Counted from the first letter of the stretch, positions 1-6,359 are shown. The stretch is 7,571 bases of DNA from Kiritimatiellales bacterium (GCA_021734595.1 JAIPIO010000195.1:1-7571), one strand, 5' to 3'. Numbers and translations are program-made. The notes: generated by a model from the letters alone, not told the origin.

Positions 1-1
1 C

Positions 2-625
2 AGCATCTACAAGGCGGATGAGCAGACGGTGTCGGTGCTCTACAAGCCGGTTGGCCGCGGCACGGAAAACATGCTGGGGCTGAACGAAGGCGATGCCGTG
101 GATATTATCGGCCCGCTGGGCAACGGGTTCCCCACTGTGGCGGAAGGCAAGACCCCGGTGCTGGTGGCGGGCGGCTACGGCAATGCCGCGCTCTATCTCC
201 AGGCCAGGAACCTCCCGGTGAAAGGAACCGCCTTTTTCGGCGGGCGCACCGCGCTCGATATTCTCTGCGTGGAGGAGTTCAAGGCGCTCGGATGGGATGT
301 GCGCCCCACCACCGACGATGGGTCGCTGGGCACCCAAGGATTGGTCACAGCCGCTTTCGACCCGTGGATGAAGGAGCAGGAAAACTTCCAATCATTGGAA
401 CTTTTCGTCTGCGGACCCAACCCCATGCTCAAAGCCATGGGCGACCGCGCGATTGAAAACGATTTTACGGCCTGGCTTTCGATGGACAAAAACATGGCCT
501 GCGGCGTCGGCGCCTGCCTGACCTGTGTCATCAAACGCCACACAGCAGACGGTGGATGGGAATGGGCACGCTGCTGCAAGGATGGTCCTGTGTTCGAGTC
601 AAGGGAGATTTTGTGGGATGAGTAA
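2..625 (+). CDS. pyrK: Dihydroorotate dehydrogenase 1B electron-transfer subunit PyrK, 3' part
   Basis: This is the C-terminal 207 residues of PyrK; the gene starts before the window. PyrK carries FAD and a 2Fe-2S cluster and passes electrons from the class 1B PyrD to NAD+ in pyrimidine synthesis. Visible here are the end of the FAD domain (RGTENML, then GDAVDIIGPLGNGFP), the nucleotide-binding segment VLVAGGYGNAAL, and the FVCGPNPML motif of the ferredoxin-reductase fold. The C-terminal cluster ligands are CGVGACLTC (codons at 500, 515 and 524) followed by a CC pair (572-577), which matches the C-x4-C-x2-C-x(n)-C pattern of the family. The usual second glycine run of the NAD site reads GGYGNAAL, a mild variation. 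The stop overlaps the pyrD start by 8 bases, so the two are almost certainly translated together. The TTCCA-N5-TGGAA palindrome at 386-400 encodes FQSLE in a variable loop just before FVCGP. Confidence 0.95.
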   Translation, partial: SIYKADEQTVSVLYKPVGRGTENMLGLNEGDAVDIIGPLGNGFPTVAEGKTPVLVAGGYGNAALYLQARNLPVKGTAFFGGRTALDILCVEEFKALGWDVRPTTDDGSLGTQGLVTAAFDPWMKEQENFQSLELFVCGPNPMLKAMGDRAIENDFTAWLSMDKNMACGVGACLTCVIKRHTADGGWEWARCCKDGPVFESREILWDE

Positions 626-1535
626 ACCAGACCTGAAAGTCAAAATTGGCAGCATGGAAATGCGGAATCCCGTGACGGTGGCGTCGGGAACGTTCGGGTA
701 CGGGCCGGAATATGCGGAGCTGGTGGACCTGAACCGGCTGGGCGCGATCACCGTAAAGGGCATCGGCCCGGAAGAGACGCTTGGTAACCCCACCCCGCGA
801 ACCTTCGAGACGCGCGGCGGGATGCTCAATGCCATCGGGTTGCCGGGACCGGGCGCGCAGGGTTTTATCGACAAGTATGTGCCGTTCCTGAAGCAGTACG
901 ACACGCCGGTGATTGTGAATATCTGGGGCAAGTCGATGGAGGACTACGGCAAGGTGGTGGAAATGCTCGATGCCGAGGACACGGTTACGGCCTATGAGAT
1001 CAACCTTTCCTGCCCGAATGTTAAGGAGGGCGGCTCGGCCTTCGGCACGGAAACGGATTCATTCTCCCGCGTAATTGAACTGGTGCGCAAGATTACACAG
1101 AAACCGATTATTCCAAAGCTTGCACCGAATGTTCCAGACATTGGAAAATTCGCCAAGGCGGCCGAAAACTGCGGCGCGGATGCCATTTCGATCATGAACT
1201 CGTATCCCGCAATGGCGATTAACATTGAAACGCTCGAACCAGAGCTGGCCAACCGCACGGGCGGGTTGAGCGGTCCCGCCATCAAGCCGATCGCTGTCAA
1301 ACTGGTATGGGACGCCGCCAAAGCGTCGAGTATTCCAATCATTGGAATGGGCGGCATCTACGAGCCGGAGGATGCCATCGAGTTTATCATTGCCGGCGCA
1401 GCTGCCGTGGCGGTTGGAACGGCCAATTTCACTGATCCGTCAACCGCCATCCGGGTGATAGAAGGAATAGAAGCCTATCTGACCGATCACCGGATCCAGT
1501 CCGTACGCGAACTCTCGGGAACGGTAAAAGCATGA
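618..1535 (+). CDS. pyrD: Dihydroorotate dehydrogenase 1B catalytic subunit PyrD
   Basis: This 305-residue cytosolic FMN enzyme oxidises dihydroorotate to orotate, the fourth step of UMP synthesis; the length is normal for class 1. I chose the ATG at 618, not the in-frame upstream codons, because the family begins directly with the LKVKIGSMEMRNPV strand and an AAGGGAG ribosome binding site sits at 601-607. Conserved parts are VASGTFGYG (22-29), the substrate-loop segment NAIGLPGPG (71-79), and NLSCPN (129-134), where Cys132 is the active-site base that marks class 1 enzymes (class 2 uses Ser). Further on are IPKLAPNV with Lys168, TGGLSGPAIKP (214-224), and the FMN phosphate segments IIGMGGI (241-247) and AAAVAVGTA (261-269). 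The usual NT motif after the central barrel reads NSYPAMAIN here, a small deviation. The adjoining pyrK confirms type 1B. The stop overlaps the next gene in an ATGA. Confidence 0.97.
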   Translation: MSKPDLKVKIGSMEMRNPVTVASGTFGYGPEYAELVDLNRLGAITVKGIGPEETLGNPTPRTFETRGGMLNAIGLPGPGAQGFIDKYVPFLKQYDTPVIVNIWGKSMEDYGKVVEMLDAEDTVTAYEINLSCPNVKEGGSAFGTETDSFSRVIELVRKITQKPIIPKLAPNVPDIGKFAKAAENCGADAISIMNSYPAMAINIETLEPELANRTGGLSGPAIKPIAVKLVWDAAKASSIPIIGMGGIYEPEDAIEFIIAGAAAVAVGTANFTDPSTAIRVIEGIEAYLTDHRIQSVRELSGTVKA

Positions 1536-2149
1536 TCCGTCTTAAATCTTTCCTGCGGGTTGCGATGGTGCTGCTTTTTATCGGGGTTGCGGTCTGGTTC
1601 GCGTTTATTCAACCATTCAAACCGGATGCGGTACGTGATCCCATCCCCGCTAAAGCCGCGTTTGTCTACCGCGCGGAAAATGCGGGGGAACTCCTGCTGA
1701 GCCCGGTCGGGCTTCAGCTCAGCAAAACCTTCGGGAGCGAAGCGACGCTTCAGCGGTTGGTTTATGACAACCATAAAGCTTCGCAATGGGTCAACGTGCT
1801 GGCTGCGTCGGAACTGGCGGTTGCCGACCTCCCCTCCTCGGATGGTCTTCTTCAAAAAACCTGGGTGATGGCGAGCTGGGTTGGATGGCGCAGTCCGTGG
1901 ATCCGCTGGCGGTTGGGGCTGCTCGGCGAATCCGACGGATTGGTTTTTCGCGGCCAGCACGCGGTGTGGCCGGTGTGGCAGTTCAAGGGCGACTTTCTGC
2001 CGCCGAACCTGACACTGACCTGCTCGCTGACCGACAATCTTTTTATTGCCTGTCTGTCTGGTAATCCGGATGATATCCGGTATGTTCTGGATACCTACGA
2101 CAAGCGGTTTGATTCGGTTAATGTGATTTGCAAGGAGAGCAGACTATGA
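1532..2149 (+). CDS. Membrane-anchored protein of unknown function, probably truncated
   Basis: I do not recognise a named family. The 205-residue product starts with a short basic segment (MIRLKSFLR), a membrane span at about residues 9-27, and then a domain outside the cytoplasm with no cysteine motif. It is rich in tryptophan between residues 111 and 149 (WVMASWVGWRSPWIRW). The pattern of an anchor followed by a short Pro/Ala linker and an AFVYRAENAGELLLSPVG segment recalls large PVC-type surface or periplasmic proteins of the DUF3352 kind, which would be much longer. The last recognisable stretch is DDIRYVLDTYDKRFDSV, after which the frame runs through the next gene's ribosome binding site and stops in its start codon. 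The start overlaps the pyrD stop (ATGA) and has only a weak GGGA upstream, so translation probably depends on coupling. Expression as a gene is likely; completeness is doubtful. Confidence 0.7.
   Translation: MIRLKSFLRVAMVLLFIGVAVWFAFIQPFKPDAVRDPIPAKAAFVYRAENAGELLLSPVGLQLSKTFGSEATLQRLVYDNHKASQWVNVLAASELAVADLPSSDGLLQKTWVMASWVGWRSPWIRWRLGLLGESDGLVFRGQHAVWPVWQFKGDFLPPNLTLTCSLTDNLFIACLSGNPDDIRYVLDTYDKRFDSVNVICKESRL
2132..2137 (+). promoter_or_regulatory. Ribosome binding site fixing the lipoprotein start
   Basis: AAGGAG lies 8 bases before the ATG at 2146. It decides for that start over the longer reading frame that opens at 2128, and it places a lipoprotein signal peptide at the N-terminus. It lies inside the last codons of the preceding gene. 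Confidence 0.8.
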
Positions 2150-3204
2150 AAATTAAACACTATATCTACGCAACAGTGCTATGCACCGCCTTTACCGGGT
2201 GCCAATCGAGCAAATACGGCAAAGAGGTAATGCTGGCTCCCTCCCATGAGCTGGAACTCCTTGAAAAGACCGTTTTACCGCAATCGTACGGAATGCAGAT
2301 TGTGCGCGTGCGCAACGGCATCACGTATATGGGTTCCGCCAGGGTACACCCGAATCACATGGCTGCACTCGATTTGCTGGAGAAAGGCGTTCCGGCCGTC
2401 AAAGTACGGGGGTCTGCCTCCGCCGCCAGTGCTAACGCGCTAATGGATATCAGCTCACCCAACTCATGGATTGAAGCAAAGACATCAACGGAAATGAAAG
2501 CCAAAGTGCTTGGAATCAACGAAATGGTCATGCCCTACCGCGGCGGATTAAATACGGGGGGAGCCAATGCCTATGCGGCGGTTATCAGCAGATTGCGGTT
2601 TAACAAATTCTACATTGAGAACGTACCGATCTATATCCGTATGGCAAAAGGCTCGCTCGGACCGCAGGCCCGGGGCATTACAGACCCCGACATCCATATG
2701 GTAGTCGGTTATGACTGCATCAGAAACTTCGAATATATTCAGTACGATCTCGCCAGCAACAAAATCCGCCTTTCCGCCAGCATCGAATATGAACCCATGA
2801 AGGACCGGTTGCTTACAACAGCCACTATTTCCAAGAGCAGTAGATTCGGATGCGCCGTCGAGGGTGCTATTTACGGACAGCCTACAACCATCATTCTCGA
2901 CCCCGCCGGCGACTATACTTTTGCAAGGGCTGACTATACCGGTGCGGTCACAAAACAGATCAGCATTGGCGACGTGGTGGTCCGCAACATCCAAACCTTC
3001 CCCCTGCCATCAGCCGCCGCTCCGCCGCGCATCGGCCGCCGGGTGCTCGAGAATTATCTCGTGACGGTCTGCCCGCGGAAAGGTGTGGTCTATTTTGAAC
3101 GTCCGACGAACACCATTAAACGCGATGAAAATGATCCCGGCTACACGGTATCGAAAAAGGATTCCACACCTCCTGAAGGACGGAGCATTCGGGACGTTCG
3201 CTGA
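2146..3204 (+). CDS. Lipoprotein with two degenerate retropepsin-like domains
   Basis: The product is a 352-residue putative lipoprotein. The signal peptide is MKIKHYIYATVLCTAFTGC; Cys19 is the likely lipidated residue, although the lipobox (FTGC) has Phe where Leu is usual. The rest appears to contain two similar halves. Half one has VPAVKVRGS, then ALMDISSPNSW (98-108, Asp101), then MVVGYDCIRNFEYIQYDL (185-201), which resembles the hydrophobic-GxDxL-F signature late in retropepsins. Half two has TTIILDPAGDYTF (247-259, Asp252), ISIGDVVVRNIQTF and PRIGRRVLENYLVTVCPRKG (294-312). In each half an aspartate sits where the catalytic Asp-Thr/Ser-Gly would be, but the motif reads D-I-S and D-P-A-G, so protease activity is doubtful. 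The fold assignment is inference by eye. The start overlaps the previous stop by four bases; the stop lies 11 bases from the convergent YgbA-type gene. Alternative: an unrelated beta-rich envelope protein. Confidence 0.85.
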   Translation: MKIKHYIYATVLCTAFTGCQSSKYGKEVMLAPSHELELLEKTVLPQSYGMQIVRVRNGITYMGSARVHPNHMAALDLLEKGVPAVKVRGSASAASANALMDISSPNSWIEAKTSTEMKAKVLGINEMVMPYRGGLNTGGANAYAAVISRLRFNKFYIENVPIYIRMAKGSLGPQARGITDPDIHMVVGYDCIRNFEYIQYDLASNKIRLSASIEYEPMKDRLLTTATISKSSRFGCAVEGAIYGQPTTIILDPAGDYTFARADYTGAVTKQISIGDVVVRNIQTFPLPSAAAPPRIGRRVLENYLVTVCPRKGVVYFERPTNTIKRDENDPGYTVSKKDSTPPEGRSIRDVR

Positions 3205-3215
3205 GCCTCGCCTGA

Positions 3216-3536
3216 TCAGGAATGTTCTTGATGCCCGGCTTTTGTCCGGAGCACGTGACGAATCGCCAGGACAGGATGCCGGTAAATCATTTTCGGCCCG
3301 GCGAAACGCATCACCTCGATCACCCGGGTTCTCATTTCCGGTTGATAACAGTGCACGGTGCATTTGGAGCAGGCCACCTTGCCGTCGCCCAGCGGGCATT
3401 GCAGAATCCGCTGCTGCGCATATTCAGAAAGCTGCCGGCATTCCGCGCACAGCATCCTGTTTTTACCGTGGTGCGCCCGGCAATACATTCTTATCATGGC
3501 GTTGATGGTGCGGATTTCTGCCTGACCCGGCGTCAT
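3216..3536 (-). CDS. YgbA-type nitrous oxide-stimulated promoter family protein
   Basis: This 106-residue soluble, cysteine-rich protein fits the YgbA_NO family (Pfam PF11756). The evidence is the order NAMIRMYCRAHHG (12-24), LCAECRQLSEYAQQRILQCPLG (29-50), CSKCTVHCYQPEMRTRVIEVMRFAGPKM (56-83) and a C-terminal RHPVLAIRHVL helix (86-96). Seven cysteines (19, 30, 33, 47, 56, 59, 63) together with His22, His23 and His62 suggest a bound metal or Fe-S centre; that is inference. In enterobacteria ygbA belongs to the nitric-oxide-responsive NsrR regulon, but its biochemical role is not settled to my knowledge. Its ATG overlaps the TGA of the FMN-binding gene (ATGA) and no strong ribosome binding site precedes it, so it is probably translated by coupling. 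The length is normal for the family. Confidence 0.88.
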   Translation of the reverse strand: MTPGQAEIRTINAMIRMYCRAHHGKNRMLCAECRQLSEYAQQRILQCPLGDGKVACSKCTVHCYQPEMRTRVIEVMRFAGPKMIYRHPVLAIRHVLRTKAGHQEHS

Positions 3537-4057
3537 GGCGTTTTTTCCAGCGATGCCAGATATGCCCCAAAAAGTTCTAGTGCCTTGTTCACTCCGCGAG
3601 TGGTCGCCTTTACGGAATTCGTCGCCCCCGTGATGCCGTCGACATTCTCTCCGACCTTCAGTTTTTCTTTGGCACCCGTTCCTTCAAACTGCTTCAGGAA
3701 TTTGCGGTTGCACACCTCGGCGCCGTGCTTATAGGGATAGCTGAGAATGTAGACATATTTAACGCTGTGTTTATGGTCCATCATCACCAGCAGGCGCATC
3801 GGACCCGACATGGTCGCCGAAGTCAACTCCACGCCATAACCGATGGGCTTGGTTTTCTTCGACGCCACATAGAGGTGGGCATCATCGGGGGCCGTCTCGC
3901 CCAGTGGAACTTCGTAGAACTCATCCCCGCCGCTGAAAACCTTCGGCATCACGGCCTTCCAGTCCGCCACCCCGCCGCCGGAACCGAACAAAGAAAGCAC
4001 AGCACAGCAGGTGACACACACTACACAGATCGCGGTTTTTACTTTTCTGGCGGCCAC
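3533..4057 (-). CDS. Membrane-anchored FMN-binding domain protein (RnfG/NqrC-like)
   Basis: This 174-residue protein has an unusually cysteine-rich hydrophobic N-terminal segment (about residues 8-24, AICVVCVTCCAVLSLFG), probably an uncleaved anchor or signal peptide. It is followed by one FMN_bind domain. Residues 71-106 (IGYGVELTSATMSGPMRLLVMMD onward) match the beta-sheet core, and the C-terminus carries DGITGATNS (140-148), the site at which the flavin transferase ApbE attaches FMN through a threonine (Thr146 expected) outside the cytoplasm. Full RnfG and NqrC are longer; this is a stand-alone minimal form. The start is GTG at 4057, chosen because an AAGGAG ribosome binding site sits 5 bases upstream (4063-4068 on the plus strand). 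It is the first gene of a pair with the YgbA-type gene. It probably carries electrons at the membrane; its partner is not visible in the window. Confidence 0.9.
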   Translation of the reverse strand: MAARKVKTAICVVCVTCCAVLSLFGSGGGVADWKAVMPKVFSGGDEFYEVPLGETAPDDAHLYVASKKTKPIGYGVELTSATMSGPMRLLVMMDHKHSVKYVYILSYPYKHGAEVCNRKFLKQFEGTGAKEKLKVGENVDGITGATNSVKATTRGVNKALELFGAYLASLEKTP

Positions 4058-4418
4058 ACTGTCTCCTTTTTCCTAATGAAACGTCCAACCCGTGCCGATA
4101 TGGACACATTGGCCGGATGCTTCGTCGTACCACGGGCACGTTGCTCCGAATGTTGTATTCTTCATAACGAACAAACGGAATCAAGTCTGCATCTTAAGGT
4201 TTTCCCGTTTTCCATGCTTCCGGCACCATGCTGGTTCCGCCTTCCATTCGGCATCCCCGGCACTCCAAGCTGAATTGACGTGAAACACATGCTGCAAAAA
4301 GAGAAGCAATTTCAGCGAAAAACACCACGGCGGACAAAGATGTGTTTTGGGTATGTGCGGAATGGATCTTCTGATTGGTGGCGTTGGTTCCGCTGAGCGC
4401 GTTGCTTCGAGCAAAGAC
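4058..4418. other. Intergenic region without a recognisable gene
   Basis: About 360 bases lie between the FMN-binding gene and the tRNA. The part next to the FMN-binding gene must hold its leader and promoter, but I cannot name a convincing -35/-10 pair; the best on the minus strand is TTGATT with GAATAC about 18 bases later (4182 down to 4153), which is weak. Positions 4200-4272 are pyrimidine-rich on the plus strand and carry the 7-base direct repeat CCATGCT at 4212-4218 and 4226-4232. A small inverted repeat (4402-4414) follows the tRNA but lacks a U-tract. No open reading frame looks like a protein. Confidence 0.6.
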
Positions 4419-4495
4419 TGGTCGGGGCGACTGGAATCGAACCAGCGACCTCTACACCCCCAGCGTAGCGCTCTGCCAGACTGAGCTACGCCCCG
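4419..4495 (-). tRNA. tRNA-Pro (anticodon GGG)
   Basis: The minus strand folds into a complete cloverleaf. The acceptor stem CGGGGCG pairs with CGCCCCG over seven pairs, the D arm carries GCTC/GAGC, and the anticodon stem is CTACG with TGTAG (one G-T pair). The anticodon loop CTGGGGG has anticodon GGG at 4461-4459 and the conserved T33. The T arm is GCTGG-TTCGATT-CCAGT. The discriminator is A (4422) and the CCA end is encoded at 4421-4419. GGG reads the proline codon CCC directly, which suits the C-rich third positions of the neighbouring genes. Confidence 0.97.
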
Positions 4496-4507
4496 ACACA
4501 AAAAGGG

Positions 4508-4526
4508 TTCCTTTTATGAAAAGGAA
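4508..4526. repeat. Perfect 8-bp inverted repeat in the tRNA leader
   Basis: TTCCTTTT and AAAAGGAA flank a three-base spacer. In the tRNA precursor this would form a short hairpin directly after the predicted transcription start, 12 bases before the mature tRNA. It could be a leader hairpin or a DNA operator at the start site; the sequence alone cannot tell. Confidence 0.6.
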
Positions 4527-4532
4527 GAGCGG

Positions 4533-4561
4533 AAAGTAGCACGCAGAAGCGGACCCGTCAA
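4533..4561 (-). promoter_or_regulatory. Sigma-70-type promoter of tRNA-Pro
   Basis: On the minus strand TTGACG (4561-4556) is followed after exactly 17 bases by TACTTT (4538-4533). A start near 4526 would give a leader of about 30 bases before the mature tRNA 5' end, to be removed by RNase P. The -35 box overlaps a near-perfect 20-bp palindrome (4553-4572), and the expected start site lies in an 8-bp inverted repeat (4508-4526). Confidence 0.7.
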
Positions 4562-4572
4562 CGTTCACGGGT
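4553..4572. promoter_or_regulatory. Operator-like 20-bp palindrome between tRNA-Pro and the 4632 gene
   Basis: ACCCGTCAACGTTCACGGGT is palindromic except for one base pair in each arm (C at 4559 and C at 4566). It covers the tRNA -35 box (4556-4561) and sits in the short divergent spacer about 60 bases before the 4632 gene. Size and position fit the site of a dimeric DNA-binding protein acting on the tRNA, on the divergent gene, or on both. The function is inference. Confidence 0.45.
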
Positions 4573-4618
4573 ACAAAAAACTTGCCGCGCTTTTTCTTTT
4601 AAATGCGCACAGGGTCTC

Positions 4619-4624
4619 TACAAT
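4619..4624 (+). promoter_or_regulatory. Possible -10 box giving a leaderless mRNA
   Basis: TACAAT, five of six bases matching the consensus, ends 7 bases before the ATG at 4632. No good -35 lies 16-18 bases upstream (the nearest is CTTTTA at 4596-4601), and no Shine-Dalgarno sequence precedes the ATG. If the box is used, transcription would begin at or next to the start codon. Confidence 0.35.
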
Positions 4625-4631
4625 ACGCCGC

Positions 4632-6359
4632 ATGAACAAAAACCCTGGAATCCCTGCCGAAGAACTCGAAAAATATTCATCCGCCATATCGCTTTCGGAT
4701 ATGGAAATCTTTGTCTTTCCCGAGCTGCTCTACAGTCTGGTGCTCGCCAACATCATGTCGCCGCGCATCTGGGAGTGGAAGAACCACGACTGGTTCCGCA
4801 AGCTCGACAAGATGTCGCCCTACAAGAAGATCCAGCGGCTCAAGCAGTACATCATCGACCACTACGAGTTCAACCTCGACCTCGACACCTGGGGGCTGAC
4901 CACCAAGGAGTCGGAAGTTGAGCGCTTCGCCCCGTTCATGGACGAAGAAACCATTGGCCGAAGCAACGCCCTGTTTGGCTACGAAGGCGACAAGCACTAT
5001 TTCTCGCTTGATATCCGCAAACACTTCGGGCTCGACCGCTACACCTCCAACGCCATACCCTACTGGAAAACCGAAACGCTGGAGGCTATGGACGCCTTCC
5101 AGTTCAAGGAAAACTACCGCGCCGGCGCCGGCGAATGCGTCTCGCTCTCCACGCTCTACGCCGCCGCTCTGTTCATCGTCTGCGACATTCCGCTCGAAGC
5201 CATTTTCCTGCTGGCCACCCCGCTGCACTCGCAAAACTTCATCAATGTCAACAACGGCGTGCTCACCAACAACCGGCGGCTCGTCACCAAAAACATGTGG
5301 TTCAACGGCACCGACCTCACCGCCAAGGCGCAACGCGCCCTGCGCCACGAGCAGATCACCATCGTGGCCAACAACACCGGCTACATCCACACCGTCTACC
5401 CCGAAGCCACCATCGACCCCGACAGCTTCCAGCTCTTCAAGGAAAATCTCGACGCCTTCACCACCACCGAAATCACTTCAGAGATTATTGCCAACTTCCT
5501 GCGCGACCGCTCCGAATACCAATCCTGTTTCCAGATCAAATATATCCGCCACGGCAAGGAACAATACCTGCCCATCGAGCGCGCCTTCGGCTACGAACAC
5601 AGCAGCCCCTACAAGGTTTCCGACTACGCCACGCGCGACAAGCTGCTTGAAGAAATCGATGAATACGACTTCTATGCAGACCCCATTCCGGACCGCATCC
5701 AGCTCAACAAGCTCAGCGACTACCTGAAAAACAACCCCATTTCGCACTTTGACGACGAAAGCATGAAAGAACTTGCCGAAAGGATCGATTGCACCAAAGA
5801 CATGGACCGCAAAATGTCGGTCATCGAAGGCCTCGTCGACTTCATCCACCTCGACCCCGAACTTCCAGACAGCGGAAGCAAGCAGTTCAACGGCCCCGGC
5901 CCCATCGCCATCAAGCCCGGCATGCAGCGCGTCGAAATCATCCAATACCTGGAAACTCTGCGCACATCCCACCGCATCGCCGACCTCGCCTTCTACGCCA
6001 GCCGCGACCTCGCCGCCACCGATTGGCAACCCTTTCTCAAGGCCGCCTTCGAACGCAACCCCGTCGTCATCGAGGCCACCAAGAACTTGTCCGACGGCGA
6101 GCTTTTCCAATCCCTGGAAAAGATGCCTAACGAATCGATCTACGATGGGACCCGCGTCGCCCAGCCCGACGAAGTCTGGAACTTCCAGCGTGGCGACGGC
6201 CTCGAACGCGCCATCGCGTTTTCCAATGTTTGGAAAAGCCGCCACCCCGCCGACACAATCAAACTCGCCGCCAGCGGCAATACAGTGATGCTCAAGCTGG
6301 GCGAAGAAGAATACCGGTTCGTATCCAGCAAGGGACTCGAGAAACAACTGGAACTGTAG
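4632..6359 (+). CDS. Transglutaminase-like protein of unknown role
   Basis: This 575-residue protein has no signal peptide or membrane span and is probably cytosolic. I cannot name the family. The centre looks like a transglutaminase/cysteine-protease core. GAGECVSLSTLYAAAL (165-180) puts Cys169 at the start of a helix, TPLHSQNFINV (196-206) supplies His199, and NNGVLTNNRRLV (207-218) could supply the third Asn/Asp. This Cys-helix-His order and the HSQNFINVNNG stretch parallel the H-W-N/V-D/N-G pattern of transglutaminases. After it come NTGYIHTVYPEATIDPDSF (248-266) and an acidic, helical C-terminal half ending in RGDGLERAIAFSNVW (520-534) and a small beta-rich tail with YRFVSSKGLE. The ATG at 4632 is the first in frame; no ribosome binding site precedes it. 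Third positions are strongly C-rich, more so than in the lipoprotein gene. Two TTCCA-N5-TGGAA palindromes lie in its last 270 bases. It stands alone, so context gives no function. Confidence 0.9.
   Translation: MNKNPGIPAEELEKYSSAISLSDMEIFVFPELLYSLVLANIMSPRIWEWKNHDWFRKLDKMSPYKKIQRLKQYIIDHYEFNLDLDTWGLTTKESEVERFAPFMDEETIGRSNALFGYEGDKHYFSLDIRKHFGLDRYTSNAIPYWKTETLEAMDAFQFKENYRAGAGECVSLSTLYAAALFIVCDIPLEAIFLLATPLHSQNFINVNNGVLTNNRRLVTKNMWFNGTDLTAKAQRALRHEQITIVANNTGYIHTVYPEATIDPDSFQLFKENLDAFTTTEITSEIIANFLRDRSEYQSCFQIKYIRHGKEQYLPIERAFGYEHSSPYKVSDYATRDKLLEEIDEYDFYADPIPDRIQLNKLSDYLKNNPISHFDDESMKELAERIDCTKDMDRKMSVIEGLVDFIHLDPELPDSGSKQFNGPGPIAIKPGMQRVEIIQYLETLRTSHRIADLAFYASRDLAATDWQPFLKAAFERNPVVIEATKNLSDGELFQSLEKMPNESIYDGTRVAQPDEVWNFQRGDGLERAIAFSNVWKSRHPADTIKLAASGNTVMLKLGEEEYRFVSSKGLEKQLEL

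Noticed and set aside
3222..3734. Plus-strand open frame of 170 codons across the convergent pair
   Set aside because: It is antisense to the YgbA-type and FMN-binding genes, both of which have recognisable family motifs on the minus strand.
4188..4195. AAGATGCA on the minus strand, resembling an NsrR half-site upstream of the FMN-binding/YgbA pair
   Set aside because: Only one half is present, it lies about 130 bases from the start codon, and an eight-base match is weak; nothing in the window shows that an NsrR exists here.
4402..4414. TTGCTTCGAGCAA hairpin just after tRNA-Pro as a terminator
   Set aside because: The stem is only five pairs and no U-tract follows in the direction of transcription.
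4181..4501. Minus-strand open frame of 106 codons
   Set aside because: It reads straight through the tRNA gene and its translation has no protein-like features.
4677..5390. Minus-strand open frame of 237 codons
   Set aside because: Same cause: low-complexity translation opposite a well-formed coding sequence.
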